Shown here: in pieces, positions 14,932-22,635 of the stretch | Numbering within the stretch: the stretch's first letter is position 1 | Layout: the number at the start of each line of letters is the position of its first letter | NCBI GenBank assembly: GCA_045598705.1 | Contig: JAZLMM010000027.1 | Span: 1 to 36,770, forward strand | Reading direction: 5' to 3' | Length of the DNA stretch: 36,770 nt | DNA from: Scatonaster sp045598705 | GTDB taxonomy: Bacteria > Bacillota > Clostridia > Saccharofermentanales > Saccharofermentanaceae | Position numbers and translations under genes: made by a program | The notes under the pieces: generated by a model | Seen by the model: the letters and a program-made list of their open reading frames with translations, nothing else | Told to the model about the DNA's origin: nothing | Databases searched by the model: none

Positions 14932-14950
14932 GCATTCTCCTTCAAATCAC

Positions 14951-15979
14951 TCAACAACCTTCACATATAACTTCTAATCTTTCCGAGAAGAAGGAGAAAG
15001 CTTCGGCCTGGGTCATCACACGTTCTTCAACCGCGCCATTTCCTTTCGCCATTACTACATGAATCTCATCTTTCTCACGTAAGAGATTCTGCATAATCCT
15101 ACGAAGCAATGCATCTTTGGAAACACCTTCTACTTTTCTCGGGAACCCAAGAAGATCATACAATTTAAAAAGCGCTTCAGATGGGGCCATCGCCGCAACT
15201 GCAAAAGCTAGTGCTTCACCTTCTGTATATCTTAGAAAACGGAAATGTTCCAGAATCGCCTCCTGGATTTCTTTACCAAAACAGAATGCCTGCACATGCT
15301 GCTGTCGAATTCTTGATTTCGCTAGGTAACACTCATCAACAGTAATAAACATATCCGTACGATGTACAAGTTTGTTCAAGAGCGTAATCTGATCAAGCAT
15401 ACCGTACAGGATGATGCGAGCATAGCCATTCTTCATGAACTGTTCCGGCAAAGTAGAGAGAAACTCGACATCCATAATCACTGCAACAGGCTGACATTTC
15501 ATGCTCACACAGTCTTTATGACTCATATAATTCAGGTAAGCCTGATCCGCTTCGGCAGATTCGAGCATGCCGAGTAGAGTTGTTGGCATCAGGCAGTAAG
15601 TCAACCCACCCAGAAAGGACGAGGCCACAAATGCCGTCACATCTAAGATGCTTCCTCCCCCCCAGCCAACAAGAAGATCTTCCGAAGAGAAAGAAATATC
15701 CATAAGACGCTCATAGACTTTCATTACCACGTCAAAGTTCTTCGAAGATTGGCGTCCATCGATCTGAATAACAGTCGGAGTCACGCCACGACGTTCCAAT
15801 TCCTGAATAAAGTTCATATGATGAAGGCCGTACACCTCTTTGTCCGTTACGATAGCCAATTTACAGGAATGATCCGGTGAACGCTTAGCAAGGAGTTCCA
15901 GAAGCGAAGCGTGCGCGATACCGCGACCACATTCAATTGGATAAGCACATCGGCTCTCAACATGCTTCATACAGGTCAT
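14951..15979 (-). CDS. 3-dehydroquinate synthase (AroB)-like protein lacking metal ligands
   Basis: This 342-residue protein has the dehydroquinate-synthase fold: WGGGSILDVTAFVASSF (about 106-122; family LGGGVIGDLAGFVA), LMPTTLLGMLESAEAD (about 130-145; family IPTTLLAQVDSSVGG) and FLSTLPEQF (family TLKTLPER). The true enzyme uses NAD and zinc held by Glu (AEVIKYG), His (NFGHTFGH) and His (LHGEAV). Here those stretches read ARIILYG, FCFGKEIQ and TEGEAL, so all three ligands appear lost, as is the Lys of GGKT. It may be a non-catalytic relative or have a different chemistry. I chose ATG 15979 because GGAGG lies seven bases upstream. The GTG at 15997 would overlap that site. It is first in a four-gene operon. 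Confidence 0.75.
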   Translation of the reverse strand: MTCMKHVESRCAYPIECGRGIAHASLLELLAKRSPDHSCKLAIVTDKEVYGLHHMNFIQELERRGVTPTVIQIDGRQSSKNFDVVMKVYERLMDISFSSEDLLVGWGGGSILDVTAFVASSFLGGLTYCLMPTTLLGMLESAEADQAYLNYMSHKDCVSMKCQPVAVIMDVEFLSTLPEQFMKNGYARIILYGMLDQITLLNKLVHRTDMFITVDECYLAKSRIRQQHVQAFCFGKEIQEAILEHFRFLRYTEGEALAFAVAAMAPSEALFKLYDLLGFPRKVEGVSKDALLRRIMQNLLREKDEIHVVMAKGNGAVEERVMTQAEAFSFFSERLEVICEGC

Positions 15980-16086
15980 GTTCGGTCCTCCTTCCACTTC
16001 TTCACACTCATTGTTGATATCATAACACTTTTATACTGAAGAATGAACAAAAAAGTATAACTCGAGTGCTTTTCCCGTATTATATG

Positions 16087-16095
16087 TGATAAAAT
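16087..16095 (+). promoter_or_regulatory. Candidate extended -10 promoter of gltX-glnS
   Basis: TGATAAAAT (TG at 16087-16088, TAAAAT at 16090-16095) lies about 36 bases upstream of the gltX ATG. No good -35 is visible. The 151-base divergent gap shows no T-box or riboswitch. Confidence 0.35.
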
Positions 16096-16130
16096 AGGTT
16101 GTTATTATAATAAAGAAGAGGTAGATTCCT

Positions 16131-17603
16131 ATGTCTATTACTAATCCTGCAATTCGTACGCGTTTTGCGCCAAGTCCAACAGGCTTCATGCATGTCGGAA
16201 ATCTCCGCACTGCGCTTTATGAATATCTGATTGCTAAATCACTTGGTGGCACCTTTGTTCTCCGTATTGAAGATACGGATCAGGAACGTTATGTAGACGG
16301 AGCCGTAGATATCATTTACAAGACGCTTAAGACCGCAGGTCTTGTTCACGATGAAGGTCCAGACATTGACGGCGAATTCGGTCCTTACGTCCAGAGTGAG
16401 CGCATGGACCTCTATAAGCCTTACGCAGAGGAATTGGTCAAGAATGGTCACGCATACTACTGCTTCTGTAGTAAAGAGCGTCTAGCATCTCTCCATGAAC
16501 AGGAAGGCGGTGAAACAGGCTATGATCGTCACTGTCGCGACCTCTCTGCCGAGGAGATAAAGAAGAATCTTGACGCCGGCATACCATATGTTATCCGCCA
16601 GAAGATGCCGCTTACCGGTGAGACAACTTTCCACGACTGCGTATACGGCGACATCACCGTTCAGAACAAGGAACTCGAGGATCAGATCCTTCTGAAAGCG
16701 GATGGTTATCCAACCTACAACTTCGCTAATATCATTGACGATCATCTCATGAAGATTTCTCACGTCGTACGCGGAAGTGAGTACCTCTCCTCTACACCGA
16801 AGTACAACCTCTGTTACGAGGCTTTTGGATGGGATATTCCGACCTATGTACATCTTCCCTTGATTCAAGGCAAGAATCCGGACGGCACGGTCAGCAAGCT
16901 CTCCAAGCGTCATGGATCCACTGGATTTGAAGATCTGGTCGCACAGGGATTCCTTCCGGAAGCAATCATCAACTACATTGCACTTCTGGGCTGGTGTCCG
17001 AAAGATAACCAAGAAGTATTCTCTCTCAAAGAATTGAGCGAAGCTTTCGACATCTCGGGTATCAGCAAGTCTCCGTCCGTATTTGACTACGACAAACTAG
17101 AGTGGTTCAATGGCGAATACATCAGAAAGATGAGTCAGGAAGAGTTCATTGCTTTTGCCAAACCAGAACTTGAGAAATTCCCGATGATCACTGAAGATCT
17201 CTATCCTTTGTTCACCGAGATCATGCAGCCACGTATCACAAGACTTCCTCAGATCAGCGAGAAGCTCGGATTCCTTCTGGAACTGGTCGACTATGACCTC
17301 GAGTTATATGTGCACAAGAAGAGCAAGACCACCAAGGAAGGATCCCTGGAGATGCTAAATACCGTTCTTCCGCTTCTGGAAGAGACAGAATGGAACAAGG
17401 ATGCCCTTTCCAATTGTCTTGCCGGTCTGGCCGAAGGTCTTGGCGTAAAGAATGCGCTGGTCATGTGGCCAGTCAGAATTGCTGCTTCTGGTACAGCCGT
17501 CACACCTGGTGGCGCGGTGGAAGTGCTCCTGCTTCTCGGCAAGGAAGAATCCTTGAAGCGTATCGAGTCCGGTCGACAACGACTCTCTGCTGTACTGTCT
17601 TAA
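16131..17603 (+). CDS. gltX: Glutamyl-tRNA synthetase
   Basis: The 490-residue class I synthetase is of normal length. The ATP-binding HIGH-type motif is in FAPSPTGFMHVGNLRTALY (12-30) and the KMSKS-type motif is SKLSKRHG (about 256-263). A zinc-type cluster, YCFCSKERL with a later YDRHC, sits in the connective domain at about 110-135. The C-terminal part (about 330-490) is the helical anticodon-binding domain. It charges tRNA-Glu in the cytoplasm. It is followed after 58 bases by glnS with no terminator, so the two are probably co-transcribed. AGAAGAGG precedes the ATG as a ribosome binding site. Confidence 0.96.
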   Translation: MSITNPAIRTRFAPSPTGFMHVGNLRTALYEYLIAKSLGGTFVLRIEDTDQERYVDGAVDIIYKTLKTAGLVHDEGPDIDGEFGPYVQSERMDLYKPYAEELVKNGHAYYCFCSKERLASLHEQEGGETGYDRHCRDLSAEEIKKNLDAGIPYVIRQKMPLTGETTFHDCVYGDITVQNKELEDQILLKADGYPTYNFANIIDDHLMKISHVVRGSEYLSSTPKYNLCYEAFGWDIPTYVHLPLIQGKNPDGTVSKLSKRHGSTGFEDLVAQGFLPEAIINYIALLGWCPKDNQEVFSLKELSEAFDISGISKSPSVFDYDKLEWFNGEYIRKMSQEEFIAFAKPELEKFPMITEDLYPLFTEIMQPRITRLPQISEKLGFLLELVDYDLELYVHKKSKTTKEGSLEMLNTVLPLLEETEWNKDALSNCLAGLAEGLGVKNALVMWPVRIAASGTAVTPGGAVEVLLLLGKEESLKRIESGRQRLSAVLS

Positions 17604-17661
17604 CTAAGACGCGTTGACATTTAGCGATACAAATAAGCAAACAGAAAGAGAGCAAATCACT

Positions 17662-19326
17662 ATGAGCGAGAATAAGAATTTTATCTATGAAGCAATTGAA
17701 GAAGACATCGCACCGGAAGGACGTGTAGCCGGTCAGACCGTTCACACACGTTTCCCACCGGAACCAAATGGTTACCTACATATCGGCCACGCCAAAGCAC
17801 TGGAGATTGACTTCGGTATGGCAGAGAAATTCGGTGGTCTTTGCAACCTACGTATGGATGATACCAACCCTACAAAGGAAGACGAAGAATTTGTCGAAGC
17901 CATCAAAGAAGATATCAAATGGTTAGGTCACGACTGGGATGATCGTTTCTTCTATGCTTCCTCATATTTTGACAAGATGTATGAGTACGCTGTTGAACTG
18001 ATTAAGAAAGGTCTGGCTTATGTTTGCCAGCTGACTCCTGAAGAAATGAAAGAGCACAGAGGTGACCTCACTCATCCGGCTACAAGTCCATACCGTGAGC
18101 GTCCAATTGAAGAGAGCCTTGATCTGTTCGCCCGTATGAAGGCAGGCGAATTTCCAGACGGTGCAATGACCCTTCGTGCCAAGATCGATCTTGCATCCGG
18201 TAACTTCAACATGCGAGATCCTGCAATCTACAGAATCAATCATATGCGTCACCACAACACCGGCGACAAATGGTGTATCTACCCAATGTATGACTTCGCA
18301 CATCCGATCGAAGATGCACTGGAAGGTATCACCCATTCATTGTGCTCCTTGGAGTTCGAGGCTCATCGTCCGTTATATGATTGGGTAATTGCAAATGTTT
18401 CCGTTCCGTGTAAACCTCGTCAAATTGAGTTTGCACGATTAGGAATTACCCACACCGTTCTTTCCAAGAGAAAACTGAGAAACATGGTTGAGACAGGTCT
18501 CGTCGACGGATGGGACGATCCTCGTATGCCAACCCTATGTGGACTTCGTCGTCGCGGATACACCCCTGCATCCATTCATAACTTCATGGAGCGCAATGGT
18601 ATCTCTAAAGTAAACAGTGTCGTAGATTTTGCTTTCCTCGAGTACTGCTTGAGAGAAGATCTCAATGCAACAGCTAAACGAGTGATGGGCGTCGTACATC
18701 CAATTAAGCTCATCATCGACAACTATCCGGAGAATCAGACGGAGACATTCGTTGTCGAGAACAATCCGGAGAGACCGGAAGACGGCACACGCGAAGTCTC
18801 TTTCTCTCGCGAACTGTGGATCGAGGAAGAGGACTTCATGGAAGTTCCTGAGAAGAAATATTTCCGCCTCTTCCCAGGAAACGAGGTGCGTCTCAAGTCC
18901 GCCTATGTCATTAAGTGCACAGGTTGTGATAAAGATGAGAACGGCAAAGTCATCGCCGTACATGCTGAATACGAAGAATCAAGTCGCGGAGGCAATCCGG
19001 CCGACGGACGCCGCATCAAAGCGACGATTCACTGGGTAGATACCAAGACTTCTTTGGATGCAACGGTACGTCTCTACGACCGTCTCTTCACTGTTGAGGC
19101 ACCAGATCTTGCAGATTGCAACTATCTCGACTTCATCAACCCAGATTCTCTGACTGTAGTGGAAGGTGCGAAGGTTGAAGCTTCTCTTTCAGATGCACAA
19201 CCTCAGGATCGTTTCCAGTTCCTACGTATTGGTTACTTCTGCATGGATACCAAAGACAGCAAACCAGGAAGCCTTGTATTTAACCGTAGCGTATCACTAA
19301 AAGACAGCTACAAGCCACAAGCCTGA
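17662..19326 (+). CDS. glnS: Glutaminyl-tRNA synthetase
   Basis: This is a 554-residue class I synthetase. It has the HIGH-type motif in FPPEPNGYLHIGHAKALE (about 29-46), LRMDDTNPTKE after it, and the KMSKS-type motif VLSKRKL (about 274-280). It also has the GWDDPRMPTLCGLRRRGY segment and C-terminal beta-barrels (about 330-554) that bind the anticodon. It charges tRNA-Gln directly, so the organism does not depend solely on the GatCAB amidotransferase route. I chose ATG 17662 (MSENKNF) rather than the TTG-initiated extension from 17614, because the family starts here. The ribosome binding site GAAAGAGAG is modest. It is second in the gltX-glnS unit. Confidence 0.96.
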   Translation: MSENKNFIYEAIEEDIAPEGRVAGQTVHTRFPPEPNGYLHIGHAKALEIDFGMAEKFGGLCNLRMDDTNPTKEDEEFVEAIKEDIKWLGHDWDDRFFYASSYFDKMYEYAVELIKKGLAYVCQLTPEEMKEHRGDLTHPATSPYRERPIEESLDLFARMKAGEFPDGAMTLRAKIDLASGNFNMRDPAIYRINHMRHHNTGDKWCIYPMYDFAHPIEDALEGITHSLCSLEFEAHRPLYDWVIANVSVPCKPRQIEFARLGITHTVLSKRKLRNMVETGLVDGWDDPRMPTLCGLRRRGYTPASIHNFMERNGISKVNSVVDFAFLEYCLREDLNATAKRVMGVVHPIKLIIDNYPENQTETFVVENNPERPEDGTREVSFSRELWIEEEDFMEVPEKKYFRLFPGNEVRLKSAYVIKCTGCDKDENGKVIAVHAEYEESSRGGNPADGRRIKATIHWVDTKTSLDATVRLYDRLFTVEAPDLADCNYLDFINPDSLTVVEGAKVEASLSDAQPQDRFQFLRIGYFCMDTKDSKPGSLVFNRSVSLKDSYKPQA

Positions 19327-19361
19327 TTGATTGGATTACATTTGACAGATTTACACGCAAT

Positions 19362-19398
19362 AACGCCGCAGGCATCAAATTCAGAAGTCTGCGGCGTT
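19362..19398 (+). terminator. Terminator of gltX-glnS
   Basis: AACGCCGCAG (19362-19371) pairs perfectly with CTGCGGCGTT (19389-19398) 36 bases after the glnS stop, followed by TGCTTT. It is a strong GC stem with a short T tail. Confidence 0.8.
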
Positions 19399-19437
19399 TG
19401 CTTTCGTGTGCACATCTTTTCCAATTCAATACAGAAA

Positions 19438-19464
19438 GAGCTGTTACAGTATATGTAACAGCTC
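19438..19464 (-). terminator. Terminator of the sepF transcript
   Basis: GAGCTGTTAC (19438-19447) pairs perfectly with GTAACAGCTC (19455-19464). On the minus strand it is followed by TTTCTGTATT, 27 bases after the sepF stop codon. Confidence 0.7.
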
Positions 19465-19490
19465 CTTAGGGGATTTGATTATGAATTCAA

Positions 19491-19997
19491 TCAGAGAACC
19501 TGACGATAACCGTTGTTAGCCTGATTCTGAGCTTCTTCCTGCTTAGCCAGCATCTCACGATCCATGAGAGAAACTGTTCTAGGAGCAACTACGAAAGTCT
19601 TTCTGTTCTGGTCGATTGGCTTTACGTTACCATCGATAGAATAAGCTGCACCAGAGATATAGTCGATTACACGCTGAGCAACACTACGATCTACATTCTC
19701 GATGTTGCAGATAACTGTGTGACCCTGACGGATATGATCACAAACCTGCTGAGAAGAACGAATGCTGTCTGGCTGAAGGATAACAACCTGTGTCTCATTT
19801 GCCTTGATTGGAACGATTGCCGGAGCAATATTCATTTCTGGCTGCTGGAAAGAATCGTACTTATCTTCCATGCTGAGAGGCTCCAAGTCACCATACTCTT
19901 CGTATGCTTCATCCTCATAAGTTTCTTCAACATCATCGATGTACTCATCCTCAACGCCTGCGATTTTGTCTACGAGTTTATTCCAAAAACCTGCCAT
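19491..19997 (-). CDS. sepF: Cell-division protein SepF
   Basis: This 168-residue cytoplasmic protein starts with the amphipathic membrane-binding helix MAGFWNKLVDKIAG. It then has an acidic linker (about 15-60) and the SepF core domain (about 70-155: TQVVILQPDSIRSSQQVCDH, IENVDRSVAQRVIDYISGAA, KTFVVAPRTV). SepF forms rings that tie FtsZ to the membrane and support septum formation in Gram-positives. The start is ATG 19997, where GGAGG has the right spacing. The four-residue-longer frame has no support. It is last in the run HlyD-like, yggS, sepF, but a 192-base gap with its own promoter separates it from yggS. Confidence 0.94.
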   Translation of the reverse strand: MAGFWNKLVDKIAGVEDEYIDDVEETYEDEAYEEYGDLEPLSMEDKYDSFQQPEMNIAPAIVPIKANETQVVILQPDSIRSSQQVCDHIRQGHTVICNIENVDRSVAQRVIDYISGAAYSIDGNVKPIDQNRKTFVVAPRTVSLMDREMLAKQEEAQNQANNGYRQVL

Positions 19998-20022
19998 AAC
20001 TACCTCCAAATTTTACTGCTAC

Positions 20023-20039
20023 CATACGCTCTTCGTATG
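20023..20039 (-). promoter_or_regulatory. Leader hairpin upstream of sepF
   Basis: CATACG (20023-20028) pairs with CGTATG (20034-20039) around a five-base loop, about 15 bases before the sepF ribosome binding site in the expected leader. It could affect mRNA stability or translation. Confidence 0.35.
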
Positions 20040-20060
20040 TGCGAATTTCACTATGAGGTA

Positions 20061-20089
20061 AGTATAGTTTTTCGAAATTATGCTGACAA
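20061..20089 (-). promoter_or_regulatory. Promoter of sepF
   Basis: Minus-strand TTGTCA (20084-20089) and TATACT (20061-20066) are separated by exactly 17 bases. The spacer contains a TTTCGAAA palindrome (20070-20077), and TCTCGAGA (20095-20102) lies just upstream of the -35. Confidence 0.65.
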
Positions 20090-20144
20090 TAGAATCTCGA
20101 GAACGGTAAATAACATGTAATCTTGTTCGGTTTTTATGTAATTT

Positions 20145-20162
20145 TTTCGAAACATTTCGAAA
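20145..20162. promoter_or_regulatory. Tandem TTTCGAAA palindromes upstream of sepF
   Basis: Two perfect eight-base palindromes, TTTCGAAA at 20145-20152 and 20155-20162, are spaced exactly ten bases centre to centre (about one helical turn). A third copy lies in the sepF promoter spacer at 20070-20077. The arrangement suggests cooperative binding by a dimeric regulator, but the region is AT-rich and no regulator is identified. Confidence 0.4.
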
Positions 20163-20189
20163 CAAGCGCTCAATCCTGTGGCAATTTGC

Positions 20190-20918
20190 TCACACCGGAT
20201 CTGGGTAATCCCGTTTCCCAAATATTGCCGTACCAACACGCACATGTGTCGATCCTTGACGAATTGCTTCTTTGAAGTCTCCGCTCATCCCCATTGATAA
20301 GTACTGCCACTGACCCTGCATTCCATACTCATTTTTTACTTGTTCAAACAGTTTCCTTGTCTGTTCAAAGACCTTCTCGGCTTCGCCGGGTTGGTGTTGG
20401 ATTGGTGCCATGGTCATTAATCCGCAAAGATCAATATTAGGGAACGAAAGAATCGATGGGAAGGTTTCGAGTAAGGATGTACGGGAGAAACCGTGTTTGC
20501 TTTCCTCGCCCGAAATGTTTACTTCCAGAAGAATCGACGAGGTAACACCTTTAGCCAGCGAACGTTTAGATATTTCTTGAGCCAGTGATAATGAATCAAC
20601 AGAGTGAATGAGATAGGGTTCGCCAACAATCAGTCGAACCTTCCTGCTCTGTATTGTTCCGATCAGATGCCATCTTGGGTGAACATCTTCTTCATCCAGA
20701 AGCATCTTCTTCTCATGCATCTCCTCCGGTCGATTCTCACCCAGATCATGAAGACCAAGTTCATAAGCTTGTTTTGCATATTCAGCTGGGAAGAATTTCG
20801 ATACACCAATGAGCGTAATATCAGAAGGATTTCTTCCTGAGGTTTGCGCCGCGTCTCGGATCTCCTCACGAACACGCTCTATATTCTCAAGCATCTGTGC
20901 ACGATCATACATCTGCAT
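20190..20918 (-). CDS. yggS: YggS-family pyridoxal-5'-phosphate homeostasis protein
   Basis: This 242-residue PLP-binding barrel protein has the PLP lysine in LIGVSKFFPAEYAKQAYELG, followed by LGENRPEEM, WHLIGTIQSRK, LLEVNISGEESKHG, LCGLMTMAP, LSMGMSGDFKEAIRQG and VRVGTAIFG near the end. The family carries PLP without a known enzymatic activity and buffers B6 and keto-acid/amino-acid pools. I chose the ATG at 20918. It follows the stop codon of the HlyD-like gene by one base (TAATATG), and GAGAAG acts as a ribosome binding site inside that gene's end. A second in-frame ATG at 20912 is possible. In Gram-positives yggS commonly sits next to sepF, as here. Confidence 0.93.
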   Translation of the reverse strand: MQMYDRAQMLENIERVREEIRDAAQTSGRNPSDITLIGVSKFFPAEYAKQAYELGLHDLGENRPEEMHEKKMLLDEEDVHPRWHLIGTIQSRKVRLIVGEPYLIHSVDSLSLAQEISKRSLAKGVTSSILLEVNISGEESKHGFSRTSLLETFPSILSFPNIDLCGLMTMAPIQHQPGEAEKVFEQTRKLFEQVKNEYGMQGQWQYLSMGMSGDFKEAIRQGSTHVRVGTAIFGKRDYPDPV

Positions 20919-20919
20919 A

Positions 20920-22632
20920 TTACTTCTCGACCTTATCTCCTTCTTTGACCGTCTTCGGATTGGTAATGACGATTGTACTGATATCCGGAACCTTATTCTC
21001 TCCAACCGGTTCAATGATTGCATATTCTCGATCGTAGTCTCTTATTGTTACGGTATAACCCTTTGCATATCCACTCTCATTGACATAGATGGTAGCTACA
21101 CCGCGATCGTAATCTGCATCGACTAAGGATGAAACCGGCACCTTGATTCCGCTGGTCTTGGTCTGGACGATCTCAATATTGACGCTTCGTCTGTCCAACA
21201 ATCTCTCAACCTGATTATTCGTCTCAAAGACGATCAACATCCCTTTTCTCGTTACAGAACTACGGATAACTTTACAGTCTGAGATAGCAATCCCTTCATC
21301 TGGGATACGAATGGTATGTATCGATCCTAGCTGGAACTCCATCATGGAAACATTCTCTATTTCACAAGCAAAATACTGTACATTATTCTGAATGACTCGA
21401 ATAGCCGGCTCACCCTGCTTGATCTTCAGGTCACTCGTAATGATGCTATCGCAAGAAGAAACCAATTCTTGACATTTCGTATCCACCATATCAAGAATCA
21501 GTTCGTATGTAATCTCTTCTTCATGTCCATCGATCTTATAAGAGACGATGCCAGGCTGTTCAGCCTTGATGGAACTTGCTTTCATCTCCAACTGGTTATT
21601 CAATGCACTTTCACTGTTACGAAGTGAATCCAGTGTTTCATCCTTAAAGTCAATATCCTGAAGTGCAGCATCTCGTTCATCCATCAGCACACGAATGGAC
21701 GATGTGTAACTGTTCATGTTGTCGAGTTTACGTTGCATAGTATCCTGACGAATCATGGTAATCAACGGCTTGATTTCTTCATTCGACTCGGCAAAAACTC
21801 TTTCAGCACCAGAACCTTTGCCCTGTGCAATCAGTTCTCTCTCTCGATCTACAATCTGTTTCTCTACATTATTCAGGTCAAGCAGCGTGTCTTCCATACC
21901 TGACGGAATAACCATCGCAAGGAGTTGTCCCTTCGAAACACGGCTGCCTTCCGTTGCTTGTGGAAGAAGTTCTCCTTCAATCGTAGAAGGGATTACCGAT
22001 TCATTTCGCACAACTAATGCTGTCGCACCAATAGTATGTTCAATCGAGCCTTCTGTCGCAAATGCATACGTTGGCTTCGCTGCTACATAATCCACTACAT
22101 AAAGAACCGAAATAATGAGCAGACCCACCAGGATCAGAATAGACAGTAACGCATGAAATGCAGCATTCAATGACTCTTTCTTACGTGTCTGTGCCATATG
22201 CTGTCGTCTTGCTTCACTTGCATCGGGTAAAGTCTCCTCCGGACGAGTCGCAATCGGTTCAATGGTCTTCGCCTTCTTCTCCTCTACGATCGTTTGTGTC
22301 TGCTTCGCCTTACGCTTGGCGGTCCATCTTCGAAACCAGGACTTCTTCTCTTTCGGACGTGCTAGGTTCTCTTTCAGGTTCTCTTCTCCGTTCTTCGTCG
22401 TAACAAGATTCTCATCACCAAATAGCGGACGATCCTTCGGAATAGGCTGCGGTGCCGTTCTTCGTTGATTAGGATTTGGATTATGACTTGGATTAGGATT
22501 CGATTTCATGCGCGCCTGCTCAGAGCCACTTGGTCTTCTACCTTGTGTCCCTCGGTTTGCTTGCTTCCCCGGATTTACCTGGTTCGCCTGATTGGGGCGT
22601 TTCCCATTATTCGGTCGCTTGCCCTGTGCCAT
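20920..22632 (-). CDS. HlyD-family (membrane fusion protein-like) protein with long basic N-terminus
   Basis: This 570-residue protein has a low-complexity Asn/Pro/Gln/Arg-rich cytoplasmic N-terminus (1-70), a basic segment to about 155 and one membrane helix (about 161-183). The extracellular region is HlyD-like: a first barrel half (SVIPSTIEGELLPQATEGSR, VSKGQLLAMV at about 215-250), a helical hairpin (about 260-350), the second barrel half (IKAEQPGIVSYKIDGHEE at about 365) and a C-terminal barrel (about 470-570). HlyD-type proteins link inner-membrane exporters to outer partners. In Gram-positives without an outer membrane this subfamily sits beside yggS-sepF and its role is unclear. The gene begins three bases after the methionine gamma-lyase-family gene ends, so coupling is likely. 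No transporter partner is in the window. Confidence 0.8.
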   Translation of the reverse strand: MAQGKRPNNGKRPNQANQVNPGKQANRGTQGRRPSGSEQARMKSNPNPSHNPNPNQRRTAPQPIPKDRPLFGDENLVTTKNGEENLKENLARPKEKKSWFRRWTAKRKAKQTQTIVEEKKAKTIEPIATRPEETLPDASEARRQHMAQTRKKESLNAAFHALLSILILVGLLIISVLYVVDYVAAKPTYAFATEGSIEHTIGATALVVRNESVIPSTIEGELLPQATEGSRVSKGQLLAMVIPSGMEDTLLDLNNVEKQIVDRERELIAQGKGSGAERVFAESNEEIKPLITMIRQDTMQRKLDNMNSYTSSIRVLMDERDAALQDIDFKDETLDSLRNSESALNNQLEMKASSIKAEQPGIVSYKIDGHEEEITYELILDMVDTKCQELVSSCDSIITSDLKIKQGEPAIRVIQNNVQYFACEIENVSMMEFQLGSIHTIRIPDEGIAISDCKVIRSSVTRKGMLIVFETNNQVERLLDRRSVNIEIVQTKTSGIKVPVSSLVDADYDRGVATIYVNESGYAKGYTVTIRDYDREYAIIEPVGENKVPDISTIVITNPKTVKEGDKVEK

Positions 22633-22635
22633 AAA

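Noticed and set aside
15980..16130. T-box or other riboswitch upstream of gltX
   Set aside because: The gap is only 151 bases, shared with a divergent gene, and shows no T-box sequence (TGGNACC-type) or terminator/antiterminator pair.
17614..17661. Longer glnS start at 17614
   Set aside because: It would start at TTG without a ribosome binding site. Known GlnRS proteins begin at about the MSENK position.
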